NCBI RefSeq assembly: GCF_003116585.1
Contig: NZ_QEHM01000013.1
Span: 1-64,000 of the forward strand
Length of the DNA: 64,000 nt
Direction: 5' to 3'
Origin: Albibacillus kandeliae
GTDB lineage: Bacteria > Pseudomonadota > Alphaproteobacteria > Rhodobacterales > Rhodobacteraceae
Shown here: positions 25,183 through 34,779 of the stretch, one piece after another
How positions within the stretch are numbered: the first letter of the stretch is position 1
Layout of the letters: every line of letters starts with the position of its first letter
The notes under the pieces: model-generated
Database searches by the model: none
Told to the model about the DNA's origin: nothing
The model's input: only the letters and a program-made list of their open reading frames with translations
Made by a program: the position numbers and the translations under genes

Positions 25183-25875
25183 ATGACCAAGGGGCCCCTC
25201 GCAAAGCTCTTCACCGATGCACGCAAGGCACAGGACGATTTCGGCCGCAACGCCGTCTTCGACGTCGGCGCCAACCGCGGCCAGTCCTACCTCCGCCTGC
25301 GCGCCCTGCTGGCCGAGGCGCCGATCCACTGCTTCGAACCCGCGCCCGAGACCTTCGCCAGGCTCACCCGGCAGATCGGGGACGACCCGCACGCCTTCCC
25401 CCGCCAGACCGCCCTCGCCTCGCGCAGCGGCCGCGCGCGCTTCACCTCAGGGCAGGACACCGGCAACCAGCGCATCGCCGAGGGGGCCGAGGGCGCCGCC
25501 AACGAAATCGAGGTCGATATCCTGACCGGCGACGACTATTGCCGCGCGCAGGGCGTCGAGAGGATCGACTTCCTCAAGATCGACGCCGAGGGCTACGACC
25601 TCGACGTGCTGCTCGGCTTCGCCGGAATGCTCCGCGAGGGGCGGATCGCCTACCTGCAGGTCGAATGCGCCACCAACCTCGACAACCGCTTCCACGTCCA
25701 CCTCGAGCGCTTCATCCACTTCCTGCACCCCTTCAACTACCGGCTCTACGACCTCGTCGAACCGGTCCGCCGGGTGAACCGGACCAGGCAGGACCTGAAG
25801 GGCATCTGGTTCTGCAACGCCATCTTCGCCCGCGAGATCGACACCCCCACCCTGCGCCGCGACGGCATCAACTGA
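25183..25875 (+). CDS. FkbM-family methyltransferase
   Basis: A 230-residue SAM-dependent methyltransferase. The SAM site is VFDVGANRGQSYLRLR (residues about 24-39), and the second FkbM signature is RIDFLKIDAEGYDLDVLLGF (about 126-145). FkbM enzymes O-methylate sugars, polyketides or glycans; lone copies in alphaproteobacteria are often tied to surface polysaccharide. It stands alone, 102 bases after the response regulator, and faces nrdJ tail to tail. No glycosyltransferase is near it, so the substrate is open. Confidence 0.85.
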   Translation: MTKGPLAKLFTDARKAQDDFGRNAVFDVGANRGQSYLRLRALLAEAPIHCFEPAPETFARLTRQIGDDPHAFPRQTALASRSGRARFTSGQDTGNQRIAEGAEGAANEIEVDILTGDDYCRAQGVERIDFLKIDAEGYDLDVLLGFAGMLREGRIAYLQVECATNLDNRFHVHLERFIHFLHPFNYRLYDLVEPVRRVNRTRQDLKGIWFCNAIFAREIDTPTLRRDGIN

Positions 25876-25879
25876 CCCC

Positions 25880-25930
25880 CAAGACTCAAGCGGACCGCAC
25901 CGGGGAGTCCGGTACGGTCCGAAGGTCTTG
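25880..25930. terminator. Hairpin between fkbM-type gene and nrdJ
   Basis: A two-part stem: outer CAAGAC/GTCTTG and inner CGGACCG-ACCGG pairing with CCGGT-CGGTCCG with one mismatch. It lies between two convergent genes and can serve both strands. The outer CAAGAC/GTCTTG arm is like the outer arm of the repeat at 35622, so it may belong to the same repeat family. Confidence 0.55.
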
Positions 25931-25966
25931 CCGGAGGGAGTGGGGGTCAGCCCCCCGCCCCGCCTG

Positions 25967-28258
25967 TCAGCCGCACTTGGAGTGGCCGCAACTCGCACAC
26001 GTCATGCAGCCCTCGACCATCCGCATCTCGTATTGCCCGCACGAGGGGCAGGCCTTGCCGCGGCGGCCGTTCATGTTGACCACCTCGGCCTGCGGGTCCG
26101 ATTTCAGCCCCATGCCCTCGCCCTCGAGGAAACCGATGGCGATCAGGTGCTTCTCGATCACCCCGCCGATGGCGGCAAGGATCGAGGGGATGTACTTGCC
26201 CTGCATCCATGCACCGCCGCGCGGGTCGAAGACGGCCTTGAGTTCTTCCACCACGAAGGACACGTCGCCGCCGCGCCGGAACACCGCGCTGATCATCCGG
26301 GTCAGCGCCACGGTCCAGGCGAAATGCTCCATGTTCTTGGAGTTGATGAAGATCTCGAAGGGACGGCGACGGCCATTGATGACGATATCGTTGATCGTCA
26401 GGTAGATGGCGTGTTCGCTGTCAGGCCACTTCAGCTTGTAGGTATTGCCTTCCAGCGCCTGCGGGCGGTCCAGCGGATCGGCCATGTAGATGACGTCGCC
26501 GTGGGGCATCTGCGGGTCTTCGCCGTTCAGCGCCACGACCTCGGGGGTCGCCGTCTTCTCCGGCTCCGACACGCTCAGGACCGAGCCGGTCACGTCGTTC
26601 GGGCGGTAGGTGGTGCAGCCCTTGCAGCCCGAATCCCAGGCCGCCATGTAGACGTCCTTGAAGTCCTCGAAGGAGATGTCCTCGGGGCAGTTGATGGTCT
26701 TCGAGATCGAGCTGTCGATCCACTTCTGCGCCGCCGCCTGCATCTTGACGTGCTCCAACGGGGCCAGCGTCTGCGCGTTCACGAAGTAGTCGGGCAACTC
26801 GGCCTCGCCGAACTTGTCGCGATACAGCTTGACCGCGTAGTCGACCACCTCTTCCTCGGTGCGCGAGCCGTCCTTCTGCAACACCTTGCGGGTATAGGCA
26901 TAGGCGAACACCGGCTCGATCCCCGACGAGACGTTCCCGGCATAGAGCGAGATGGTCCCGGTCGGTGCGATCGAGGTCAGCAGCGCATTGCGGATGCCAT
27001 GTTCGCGGATCGCGTCGCGCACGTCCTCGTCCATCGCCCGCATGGTGCCGGAGGCCAGGTAGCCCTCCACGTCGAACAGCGGAAAGGCGCCCTTCTCCTT
27101 GGCCAGCTCCACCGACGCGAGGTAGGACGCCCGCGCGATGGCGTGCAGCCAGTCCTCGGTCTGCGCCGCCGCCTCGTCCGAGCCATAGCGCAGGCCCAGC
27201 ATCAGCAGCGCGTCGGCCAGACCGGTGACGCCCAGCCCGATGCGGCGCTTGGCCTGCGCCTCGGCCAGCTGCTGCGGCAGCGGGAATTTCGAGGCATCGA
27301 CGACGTTGTCCATCATCCGCACGGCGGTCGCGACCAGCTTCGAAAGCTCCGCCTCGTCCAGCGCCGCCGCCTCGCCGAACGGATCGGTAACCAGACGGGC
27401 AAGGTTGATCGAGCCCAGCAGGCAGGCGCCATAGGGCGGCAGGGGTTGCTCGCCGCAGGGATTGGTCGCCGCGATGGTCTCGCAATAGCTCAGGTTGTTG
27501 GCCTGGTTGATGCGGTCGATGAAGATCACGCCCGGCTCGGCATAATCATAGGTCGAGCGCATGATCTTGTTCCAGAGGTCGCGCGCCTGAACGGTGTGAT
27601 AGACCTTGCCGTCGAACTTCAGATCCCACGGACCGTCCGCCTTCACCGCCTCCATGAAGGCATCGGTCACCAGCACCGAGAGGTTGAACATGCGCAGCCG
27701 CGCCGCCTCGGACTTGGCGGTGATGAACTGCTCCACGTCCGGGTGGTCGCAGCGCATCGTCGCCATCATCGCGCCCCGGCGCGAGCCCGCGCTCATGATC
27801 GTGCGGCACATGGCGTCCCAGACGTCCATGAACGACAGCGGGCCCGAGGCATCCGCCGCCACGCCCGAGACCGAGGCCCCGCGCGGACGGATGGTCGAGA
27901 AATCGTAGCCGATCCCCCCGCCCTGCTGCATGGTCAGCGCGGCCTCTTTCAGCATGTCGAAGATACCGCCCATGCTGTCCGGGATGGTGCCCATCACAAA
28001 GCAGTTGAACAGCGTCACCTGCCGCGCGGTCCCGGCACCGGCGACGATCCGCCCGGCGGGCAGGTATTTGAAATCCGACAGCGCCTCGTAGAAGGTCTCT
28101 TCCCACTTCGCCGGCTCCGCCTCGACCTTGGCGAGATCACGCGCGATCCGGCGCCAGGTGTCTTCCACGCTCAGGTCGACCGGGGCACCATCCGCCTGCT
28201 TGAAGCGGTATTTCATATCCCAGATTTGCTCGGCGATCGGAGCGGCAAAGCGTGTCAT
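25967..28258 (-). CDS. nrdJ: Adenosylcobalamin-dependent ribonucleotide reductase (class II)
   Basis: A 763-residue class II reductase making deoxynucleotides from ribonucleotides with a B12-derived radical, independent of oxygen. Typical blocks are the FNCFVMGTIPDSMGG region (about residue 85), GGGIGYDFSTIRPRGASVSG (about 115-135), NLSYCETIAATNPCGEQPL (about 255) with the active-site cysteine, and SIAPTGTISLYAGNVSSG (about 430). The C-terminus carries a zinc-ribbon-like CPSCG...CMTCASCGHSKCG tail, which helps re-reduce the active site. No cobalamin riboswitch was seen upstream. It is divergent from the DUF1489 gene. Confidence 0.93.
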   Translation of the reverse strand: MTRFAAPIAEQIWDMKYRFKQADGAPVDLSVEDTWRRIARDLAKVEAEPAKWEETFYEALSDFKYLPAGRIVAGAGTARQVTLFNCFVMGTIPDSMGGIFDMLKEAALTMQQGGGIGYDFSTIRPRGASVSGVAADASGPLSFMDVWDAMCRTIMSAGSRRGAMMATMRCDHPDVEQFITAKSEAARLRMFNLSVLVTDAFMEAVKADGPWDLKFDGKVYHTVQARDLWNKIMRSTYDYAEPGVIFIDRINQANNLSYCETIAATNPCGEQPLPPYGACLLGSINLARLVTDPFGEAAALDEAELSKLVATAVRMMDNVVDASKFPLPQQLAEAQAKRRIGLGVTGLADALLMLGLRYGSDEAAAQTEDWLHAIARASYLASVELAKEKGAFPLFDVEGYLASGTMRAMDEDVRDAIREHGIRNALLTSIAPTGTISLYAGNVSSGIEPVFAYAYTRKVLQKDGSRTEEEVVDYAVKLYRDKFGEAELPDYFVNAQTLAPLEHVKMQAAAQKWIDSSISKTINCPEDISFEDFKDVYMAAWDSGCKGCTTYRPNDVTGSVLSVSEPEKTATPEVVALNGEDPQMPHGDVIYMADPLDRPQALEGNTYKLKWPDSEHAIYLTINDIVINGRRRPFEIFINSKNMEHFAWTVALTRMISAVFRRGGDVSFVVEELKAVFDPRGGAWMQGKYIPSILAAIGGVIEKHLIAIGFLEGEGMGLKSDPQAEVVNMNGRRGKACPSCGQYEMRMVEGCMTCASCGHSKCG

Positions 28259-28383
28259 GACGGACCTGTAAGGTTAATTCAGTGGGGAGGACCCACATTA
28301 GCCGAGAACCCAAACGCCGTCCACTACAGCTTGCAGACTGTAACAATTGGACTACCATATAGGCGGTAGCTGGGGACGACTCT

Positions 28384-28818
28384 GTGGATAAATTCGTGAA
28401 CCTGATCAAGCTGTCGGTCGGCACCGACAGCGTCGACGATCTCGCCGCCTGGCAGGAGATGCGGCGGCGCACCGTCTACAAGGACGGGCTGAACCGCCAC
28501 GTCACCCGGATGTGGCCCAAGCGCGAGGACGAAATCCTCGCGGGCGGCTCGATCTACTGGGTGATCAAGGGGCTGATCCAGTGCCGCCAGCGGATCGTCC
28601 GCTTCGACGAGATGACCGGCGAAGACGGCATCCGCCGCTGCGCCATCGTGATCGACCCCGAGATCCACCTGACCGCCACTGCCCAGAAGCGCCCCTTCCA
28701 GGGCTGGCGCTACCTCGCCCCCACGGACGCCCCGCCCGATCTGCCCAAGGGGCGCCGCAACGAGGACGCGCTGCCGCCGGAACTCAGCCAGGCCCTTGCC
28801 GACATCGGCGTGATCTAG
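28384..28818 (+). CDS. DUF1489 family protein
   Basis: A 144-residue cytoplasmic protein of the DUF1489 family, conserved in alphaproteobacteria and of unknown function. The family features are the start NLIKLSVGTDSVDDLAAWQ, then TRMWPKREDEILAGGSIYWVIKGLIQCRQRI and the end block LTATAQKRPFQGWRYL. The start is GTG 28384; a second GTG four codons later is possible. Its stop is followed within four bases by the tandem palindromes, which probably act as its terminator. Confidence 0.87.
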   Translation: MDKFVNLIKLSVGTDSVDDLAAWQEMRRRTVYKDGLNRHVTRMWPKREDEILAGGSIYWVIKGLIQCRQRIVRFDEMTGEDGIRRCAIVIDPEIHLTATAQKRPFQGWRYLAPTDAPPDLPKGRRNEDALPPELSQALADIGVI

Positions 28819-28822
28819 GCGC

Positions 28823-28868
28823 CCAAGCGTTTTCGAAAACGCTTGGCAAAATTCTTGCAAGAATTTTG
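28823..28868. repeat. Tandem perfect palindromes after DUF1489 gene
   Basis: Two perfect palindromes lie back to back. The first, 28823-28846, is 24 bp with half-site CCAAGCGTTTTC. The second, 28847-28868, is 22 bp with half-site CAAAATTCTTG. The same order (a CCAAG...CTTGG stem, then a CAAAATTCT...AGAATT stem) occurs at 35622. It looks like a dispersed intergenic element that doubles as a terminator. Confidence 0.85.
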
Positions 28869-28933
28869 CTTCCCCCCAAACGAAAATGGCGGAGCCGTCG
28901 GCCCCGCCATCTGTCTTTTGCCTGACGCGAAGA

Positions 28934-30382
28934 TCAGTCGATCATCGGCAGCAGCTTGTCCAGCGAGGCCTTGGCGTCGCCGTAGAACATCCGGGTGTTC
29001 TCCTTGAAGAACAGCGGGTTCTCGATGCCCGAGTAGCCGGTGCCCTGCCCCCGCTTCGAGACGAAGACCTGCTTGGCTTTCCAGACTTCCAGAACCGGCA
29101 TCCCTGCGATGGGCGAGTTCGGATCGTCCTGCGCCGCCGGGTTCACGATGTCGTTCGAGCCGATCACGATCACCACGTCGGTGCTCGGGAAGTCGTCGTT
29201 GATCTCGTCCATCTCCAGCACGATGTCATAGGGCACCTTGGCCTCGGCCAGCAGCACGTTCATGTGGCCCGGCAGACGCCCGGCGACCGGGTGAATGGCG
29301 AACCGCACGTCCTTGCCCCGCGCGCGCAGCTTCTTGGTCAGTTCGCTGACCGCCTGCTGCGCCTGCGCCACGGCCATACCGTAGCCCGGAACGATGATGA
29401 CGCTGTCGGCATCGTTCAGCGCACCCGCCACGCCGTCGGCCTCGATGGCGATCATCTCGCCCTCGATGTCCGCCGCAGGCCCGGTGGTGCCGCCAAAGCC
29501 GCCCAGGATCACGTTGATGAACTTGCGGTTCATCGCCTTGCACATGATGTAGGACAGGATCGCACCCGAAGAACCCACCAGCGCACCGGTCACGATCAGC
29601 AGGTCGTTGCCAAGGGTAAAGCCGATGGCCGCGGCCGCCCAGCCCGAGTAGCTGTTCAGCATCGACACCACCACCGGCATGTCGGCGCCGCCGATGCCCA
29701 TGATCAGGTGCCAGCCGATGAAGCCGGCGATCAGCGTCACCAGAACCATGGTCCAGATGCCCGAGCCCGACATGTACATCAGGCCCAGCACGACACAGGC
29801 CGCCAGCGCCGCGGCGTTCAGGATATGCCCGCCCGGCAGCTGCTTGGGCTTGCCGTCGACCTTGCCCGCCAGCTTGCCAAAGGCAATGACGGAGCCGGTG
29901 AAGGTCACCGCACCGATGAAGATACCAAGGAACACCTCGACCTTCAGGATCGCGATTTCCACGGCATCCTTGTGCCACAGCTTCTCACCGAAGCCGGTGA
30001 GATGGGCCGCATGTTCCTCGACGCCCGAGGCTTTCATGTCCATCACGGTCGACAGCATCATGTCGGCGTTCAGGCCGATGAAGACCGCTGCCAGACCCAC
30101 GAAGGAGTGCAGCGCTGCCACCAGCTGGGGCATTTCCGTCATCTGCACCTTGCCGGCGAGGTAGTAGCCCGCAAAGGCCCCCGCCGCCACGGCGATGAGG
30201 ATCAGGAACACGTTGTAGACGCCCGGCCCGAAGACCGTCGCGATGACTGCAATCGCCATGCCGACGATGCCGTACCAGACAGCGCGCTTGGCGCTCTCCT
30301 GGTTCGACAGGCCGCCCAGCGACAGGATGAAGAGAACGGATGCGGCGATGTAGGCCGCGGAGGTCACTCCGATAGAGAACAT
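28934..30382 (-). CDS. pntB: NAD(P) transhydrogenase subunit beta
   Basis: A 482-residue subunit of the proton-pumping transhydrogenase, which moves hydride between NADH and NADP+ using the proton gradient. Residues 1-260 are membrane-spanning (about nine helices), and the rest is the NADP-binding domain III with [12 protein letters not shown] and [18 protein letters not shown]. Start ATG 30382 ([11 protein letters not shown]) has GAGGGGG upstream; the longer frame reads out of pntA. It begins 13 bases after the pntA stop, so pntA-pntB is one operon. Confidence 0.95.
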   Translation of the reverse strand: MFSIGVTSAAYIAASVLFILSLGGLSNQESAKRAVWYGIVGMAIAVIATVFGPGVYNVFLILIAVAAGAFAGYYLAGKVQMTEMPQLVAALHSFVGLAAVFIGLNADMMLSTVMDMKASGVEEHAAHLTGFGEKLWHKDAVEIAILKVEVFLGIFIGAVTFTGSVIAFGKLAGKVDGKPKQLPGGHILNAAALAACVVLGLMYMSGSGIWTMVLVTLIAGFIGWHLIMGIGGADMPVVVSMLNSYSGWAAAAIGFTLGNDLLIVTGALVGSSGAILSYIMCKAMNRKFINVILGGFGGTTGPAADIEGEMIAIEADGVAGALNDADSVIIVPGYGMAVAQAQQAVSELTKKLRARGKDVRFAIHPVAGRLPGHMNVLLAEAKVPYDIVLEMDEINDDFPSTDVVIVIGSNDIVNPAAQDDPNSPIAGMPVLEVWKAKQVFVSKRGQGTGYSGIENPLFFKENTRMFYGDAKASLDKLLPMID

Positions 30383-30395
30383 CTGTTGGGCCCCC

Positions 30396-31970
30396 TCAGG
30401 ATTTCTGGAACATGGCCAGCATCCGGCGCGTAACCAGGAAGCCGCCAACGATGTTGATGGATGCGATCAGGACCGAGATGAAGCTCAGGATGACAACCAG
30501 CCAGTTGCCCGACCCGACCTGCAGCAGCGCCCCGAGGATCACGATCCCCGAGATGGCGTTGGTCACCGCCATCAGCGGCGTATGCAGCGAGTGGCTGACG
30601 CTCCAGATCACCTGGAAGCCAACGAAGCAGGCAAGCGCGAAGACGATGAAGTGGCTCATGAAGCTGGCCGGGGCATAGATGCCGATCAGCAGCATGACGA
30701 TGGTGCCGACCGCCAGCAGGGTCACCTGGCTCTTGGTCTGCGCCTTGAACGCCGCGATCTCTGCTGCCTTGCGCTCCTCGGGAGTCAGCTCCTTGGCCTT
30801 CTCCTTCGGTTTCTGCGCCGCGATGGCCTGAATCTTCGGCGGCGGCGGCGGGAAGGTCACGGCCTTCTCGTGCGTGATGGTCGCGCCGCGGATCACGTCA
30901 TCTTCCATGTTGTGGTTGATGACGCCGTCTTTCTCGGGCGTAAGGTCCGTCATCATGTGACGGATGTTGGTGGCGTAGAGCGTCGAGCTCTGGGTCGCCA
31001 TCCGCGACGGGAAATCGGTGTAACCGACGATGGTAACCCCATTGTCCGAAACGATTTTCTCGTCGGGCTTGGTCAGCTCGCAGTTGCCGCCACGCTCGGC
31101 GGCAAGGTCGATGATGACCGAACCGGGTTTCATCAGCTCGACCATGTCCTTGGTCCACAGCACCGGCGCGGGCCGGTTCGGGATCAGGGCGGTGGTGATG
31201 ACGATGTCGATGTCCGGCGCCAGTTCGCGGAACTTCTTCAGCTGCGCTTCACGGAACTCGGGGCTCGAGGGGGCTGCATAGCCGCCCGTCGCCGCGCCGT
31301 CGGTCTGGGCTTCGGTGAAGTCCAGGTAGACGAACTCGGCGCCCATGGATTCGATCTGCTCGGCCACTTCGGGCCGCACGTCGAAGGCATAGGTGATCGC
31401 ACCCAGCGAGGTCGAGGTCCCGATGGCGGCCAGACCGGCCACGCCGGCGCCGACGATCAGCACCTTGGCCGGGGGCACCTTGCCCGCTGCCGTCACCTGC
31501 CCGGTGAAGAAGCGGCCAAAGTTGTTGCCCGCCTCGATCACCGCGCGGTAACCGGCGATGTTGGCCATGGACGACAGCGCGTCCATTTTCTGCGCGCGCG
31601 AAATCCTCGGCACCATGTCCATCGCGATGACGGTGGCACCGGTATCTGCCGCTTTTTTCATCAGCTCTTCGTTCGAGCCGGGGTAGAAGAACGAGATCAA
31701 CGTCTGGTCGGGGCGCAGCATGGCGACCTCGGCATCGCTCGGCGGACGCACCTTGGCGATGACGTCGGCAGCCGCGAACAGCGCCTTTGCATCGGCCACG
31801 ACCTCGACCCCGGCAGCGGCATAGGCTTCGTCCAGGAAGCCTGCCCGCAGGCCGGCGCCTGCCTCGATAACGCATTCATGACCAAGTTTTTTCAACGCCG
31901 TGGCGCTGTCAGGCGTCATGGCCACACGGTTCTCACCGTCGAAAATTTCCTTGGGTGTTCCTATTTTCAC
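30396..31970 (-). CDS. pntA: NAD(P) transhydrogenase subunit alpha
   Basis: A 524-residue subunit carrying NAD-binding domain I (residues about 1-380, with [18 protein letters not shown] at the start and [22 protein letters not shown] near 170) and the C-terminal membrane part with four helices (from about 410). It is therefore the fused E. coli-like form, not the split PntAA/PntAB form of some alphaproteobacteria. A charged linker rich in Lys and Glu (about 375-395) joins the two. Start GTG 31970 is preferred, with AGGGGAT upstream; an ATG further upstream gives an unlikely extension. Confidence 0.94.
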   Translation of the reverse strand: MKIGTPKEIFDGENRVAMTPDSATALKKLGHECVIEAGAGLRAGFLDEAYAAAGVEVVADAKALFAAADVIAKVRPPSDAEVAMLRPDQTLISFFYPGSNEELMKKAADTGATVIAMDMVPRISRAQKMDALSSMANIAGYRAVIEAGNNFGRFFTGQVTAAGKVPPAKVLIVGAGVAGLAAIGTSTSLGAITYAFDVRPEVAEQIESMGAEFVYLDFTEAQTDGAATGGYAAPSSPEFREAQLKKFRELAPDIDIVITTALIPNRPAPVLWTKDMVELMKPGSVIIDLAAERGGNCELTKPDEKIVSDNGVTIVGYTDFPSRMATQSSTLYATNIRHMMTDLTPEKDGVINHNMEDDVIRGATITHEKAVTFPPPPPKIQAIAAQKPKEKAKELTPEERKAAEIAAFKAQTKSQVTLLAVGTIVMLLIGIYAPASFMSHFIVFALACFVGFQVIWSVSHSLHTPLMAVTNAISGIVILGALLQVGSGNWLVVILSFISVLIASINIVGGFLVTRRMLAMFQKS

Positions 31971-32096
31971 AGAATTGATCCCCTCATGTCTTGACCCCAC
32001 GGAACAGTTGGGCCGGCATTCGACAACTCAAGTACCGTGCAGGTGCGAAATCCGCAAGCGTGGCTTCGCAATGCGCGGGTAATTTTTGAAAACGTT

Positions 32097-32546
32097 TCAG
32101 AGCCAACGGCGCACTTTTCGTTCGTAGCGCGCAAAGTCGGCGCGGAAGGTCCGACGCAGCCGATCCTCCTCGGGCAGGATGAACCGGCGCTCGATCAGCC
32201 AGACGAAGACCGGGACCAGCGGCAGCGACAGCACCGCGTCCCAGGCCAGCACGAGACCGGTCAGGACCATCGCGTCGCCAAGGTAGATCGGGTTGCGCGA
32301 CCGGCTGAAGATCCCCGACTGGATCAGCGCCACCGGCCTGCCGTGCGGGTGCACCGTGGTACGCCAGCGGCGGAACTCCGACAGGGCCAGCACCATCAGC
32401 AGCACCCCGCCCCCGACCAGCAGTCCGCCCACGAGGTCCGCCCAGCCCCCGCCAAAGGTCAGCCCGGCGGAGAGATAGCGCGACTGCAGCCACGCCAGCA
32501 CCAGCGCCGCCGCCAGCCAGACCGGGGGAATGTCGATCCATCTCAT
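32097..32546 (-). CDS. ICMT/PEMT-family membrane methyltransferase
   Basis: A 149-residue integral membrane protein with four helices and the isoprenylcysteine carboxyl methyltransferase-like C-terminal region: SRNPIYLGDAMVLTGL (SAM contact) and then ERRFILPEEDRLRRTF. The substrate in bacteria is generally unknown; lipids or small thiols are possible. The start used is ATG 32546 (MRWIDIPP); a TTG at 32558 with GGGAGAG at normal spacing is a good alternative, and the frame is open further. It is transcribed from a promoter shared with, and divergent from, the SDR gene. Confidence 0.75.
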   Translation of the reverse strand: MRWIDIPPVWLAAALVLAWLQSRYLSAGLTFGGGWADLVGGLLVGGGVLLMVLALSEFRRWRTTVHPHGRPVALIQSGIFSRSRNPIYLGDAMVLTGLVLAWDAVLSLPLVPVFVWLIERRFILPEEDRLRRTFRADFARYERKVRRWL

Positions 32547-32733
32547 CCAGACATCCAATGCACCGCTCTCCCAGCGAACGGCTCCGCGCAGTAGTTTACC
32601 AAGTCTGCAGCCAAAGACATTCGGCGTTTTGCCGATGAAACGCGGCACCCCGCCGCAGGGTCACTTTCGCGCCCGGTTGCGCCGCCAGCAAAAGCGGATA
32701 GCCTCCACGCGACACATCGAGGAGGAGCAGAAA

Positions 32734-33483
32734 ATGCTGGACGGAAAACACGCCTTCATCACCGGCGGGGGCACCGGGATCGGCCTTGCCATCGCGCAGG
32801 CCTTTGCCGAGGCGGGCGCGCAGGTCACCATCACCGGGCGCCGGCAGGAGGTGCTGGACGAGGTCGCGGGGCCCGGCATGACCGGCATGGCGATGGACGT
32901 GCGCAACGAACAGGAGATCATCGACACCGTGGCCGCCGCCGTTGCCGCCCGAGGGCCGATCCAGATCTGCGTCGCCAACGCGGGCATCGCCGAGGGCAAG
33001 GCGGTGCACAAGACCTCGCTGGACTTCTGGCGCAACATGATGGCGACCAATCTCGACGGCGCCTTCCTGACGATCCGCGAATGCCTCCAGTCCATGCGCG
33101 GGACCGACTGGGGCCGCGTGATCACCATGTCGTCGATCGCAGGGGTCAAGGGCCTGCAGGGCGCGGCGGCCTACTCGGCCTCCAAGCACGGCCTGATCGG
33201 CCTGACCCGCTCCCTCGCCGAGGACTACCTCGGCAAGCCCATCACCTTCAACGCCATCTGCCCGGGCTACGTGGACACCCCGATCGTCACCCGCAACGTC
33301 GACAGCATCTCGCAACGCGCCGGGATCAGCGAGGCGGCGGCGATGGACGTCATGGTCAACGCCAACCGCCACAAGCGGCTGATCGAACCCTTCGAGATCG
33401 CCGCCGCCGCGATGTACCTCGTGGGTCCGGGATCGCAGAGCGTGAACGGCCAGACGCTGGAAGTGGCCGGCGGGCAGATGTGA
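32734..33483 (+). CDS. Short-chain dehydrogenase/reductase
   Basis: A 249-residue classical SDR. The cofactor motif TGGGTGIG is at residues about 10-17, NAG near 87, and the catalytic Ser and YxxxK in SSIAGVKGLQGAAAYSASKHG (about 135-155). The start has GAGGAGGAG just before it. It sits 75 bases upstream of kynU in the same direction; the two could share a transcript although a 28-base palindrome lies between. It resembles 3-hydroxybutyrate dehydrogenase-like and 3-oxoacyl reductase-like SDRs; the substrate is not determined. Confidence 0.82.
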   Translation: MLDGKHAFITGGGTGIGLAIAQAFAEAGAQVTITGRRQEVLDEVAGPGMTGMAMDVRNEQEIIDTVAAAVAARGPIQICVANAGIAEGKAVHKTSLDFWRNMMATNLDGAFLTIRECLQSMRGTDWGRVITMSSIAGVKGLQGAAAYSASKHGLIGLTRSLAEDYLGKPITFNAICPGYVDTPIVTRNVDSISQRAGISEAAAMDVMVNANRHKRLIEPFEIAAAAMYLVGPGSQSVNGQTLEVAGGQM

Positions 33484-33521
33484 GCGCAGACAAAGCTGGA
33501 CAGGTCGCGGTTTAGCGGATA

Positions 33522-33549
33522 GCAGATGCTTTAAGTTTAAAGCATCTGC
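33522..33549. promoter_or_regulatory. 28-base palindrome just upstream of kynU
   Basis: GCAGATGCTTTAA and TTAAAGCATCTGC form a 13-bp perfect inverted repeat around GT, ending nine bases before the kynU ATG. It overlaps the place where a ribosome site would be. It can act as an operator for the kyn genes or, if transcribed, as a hairpin that hides the ribosome site. Its length and AT-rich centre look more like an operator than a terminator, since no T-run follows. Confidence 0.65.
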
Positions 33550-33558
33550 GAGGCCGCA

Positions 33559-34752
33559 ATGACCGATTTCGCCGCGACCAAGGCCATGTTCCAACTGCCC
33601 GAGGGGGTGATCTACCTCGACGGCAACTCGCTGGGGCCGCTGCCCAAGGCGGCACCGGCACGCATCGCCCAGATGATGACCGCCGAATGGGGCGAGATGC
33701 TGATCACCGGCTGGAACAAGGCCGGATGGATGGCCCAGCCCATGCGCATCGGCGACCGCATCGCGCGGCTGATCGGGGCCGAGCCCGGCCATGTCGCCAC
33801 CGGCGACACCCTGTCGATCAAGGTCTACCAGGCCCTCGCCTCGGCTCTCGCCATGAACCCGGAGCGCCGGGTGATCCTCTCGGACAACGGCAACTTCCCC
33901 TCCGACCTCTACATCGCACAGGGCCTCACCCAGATGCTGGGCCAGGGCTACGAGCTGCGCGTCGTCGCCCCCGAGGAGGTCGAGGCCAGCATCACCGAGG
34001 AGATCGCGGTGACCATGATCACCGAGGTCGATTACCGCACCGGTCGCAAGCACGACATGGCCGCCCTCACCGCCAAGGCCCATGCGGTCGGCGCCGTCAC
34101 GGTCTGGGACCTTGCCCACTCCGCAGGCGCGGTCCCGGTGGACCTTGCCGGGGCCAAGGCCGATTTTGCCGTCGGCTGCACCTACAAGTACCTGAACGGC
34201 GGCCCCGGCGCCCCGGCCTTCATCTATGTTGCGCCGCGCCACGCGGGCCGCGCGCTCCCTGCCCTCTCGGGCTGGCTCGGCCATGCCGCGCCCTTCGACT
34301 TCGACCTCGACTACCGCGCCGGTGCCGGGGTCGAGCGGATGCGCGTGGGCACCCCGCCGGTCATCCAGATGACCTCGCTCGAATGCGCGCTCGACATCTG
34401 GGACATGGTCGACATGGCCGACGTGCGCGCCAAGGCCATCGCCCTGTCCGAGCAGTTCATCGCCGGGGTCGAAGCCGCCTGCCCGATGCTGGAGCTCGCC
34501 AGCCCGCGCGACGCCTCTGTCCGCGGCAGCCAGATTTCCTTCCGGTTCGAGCACGGCTACGCCGCCATGCAGGCGCTGATCGCGCGCGGTGTCGTCGGTG
34601 ACTTCCGCGCGCCTGACATCATGCGCTTTGGCTTCACCCCGCTCTACATCGACGAGGCCGACGTGGACGCCGCCGTCGCGATCTATGCCGAGGTCATGAA
34701 CGACCGGCTCTGGGACCGCGACGAATACAAGACCCGCAACGCGGTGACCTGA
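33559..34752 (+). CDS. kynU: Kynureninase
   Basis: A 397-residue PLP enzyme that splits kynurenine into anthranilate and alanine. It is cytoplasmic and of normal family length. Recognisable parts are YLDGNSLGPLPKAAP at the start (residues about 16-30), DNGNFPSDLYIAQGL (about 110), WDLAHSAGAVPVDL (about 190-204) and the PLP lysine in CTYKYLNGGPG (about 215-224). It is followed by kynA after 27 bases. A formamidase (kynB), needed between KynA and KynU, is not in this window. The palindrome at 33522-33549 probably controls expression. Confidence 0.95.
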   Translation: MTDFAATKAMFQLPEGVIYLDGNSLGPLPKAAPARIAQMMTAEWGEMLITGWNKAGWMAQPMRIGDRIARLIGAEPGHVATGDTLSIKVYQALASALAMNPERRVILSDNGNFPSDLYIAQGLTQMLGQGYELRVVAPEEVEASITEEIAVTMITEVDYRTGRKHDMAALTAKAHAVGAVTVWDLAHSAGAVPVDLAGAKADFAVGCTYKYLNGGPGAPAFIYVAPRHAGRALPALSGWLGHAAPFDFDLDYRAGAGVERMRVGTPPVIQMTSLECALDIWDMVDMADVRAKAIALSEQFIAGVEAACPMLELASPRDASVRGSQISFRFEHGYAAMQALIARGVVGDFRAPDIMRFGFTPLYIDEADVDAAVAIYAEVMNDRLWDRDEYKTRNAVT

Positions 34753-34779
34753 CCGCTCCCGCCCAGCGAAAGACCAGAG

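Noticed and set aside
25928-28369. An 813-residue open frame on the plus strand
   Set aside because: Antisense to nrdJ; composition is typical of a shadow frame.
28259-28383. Possible cobalamin riboswitch before nrdJ
   Set aside because: The gap is only about 125 bases, shared with a divergent gene, and no B12-box-like sequence was seen.
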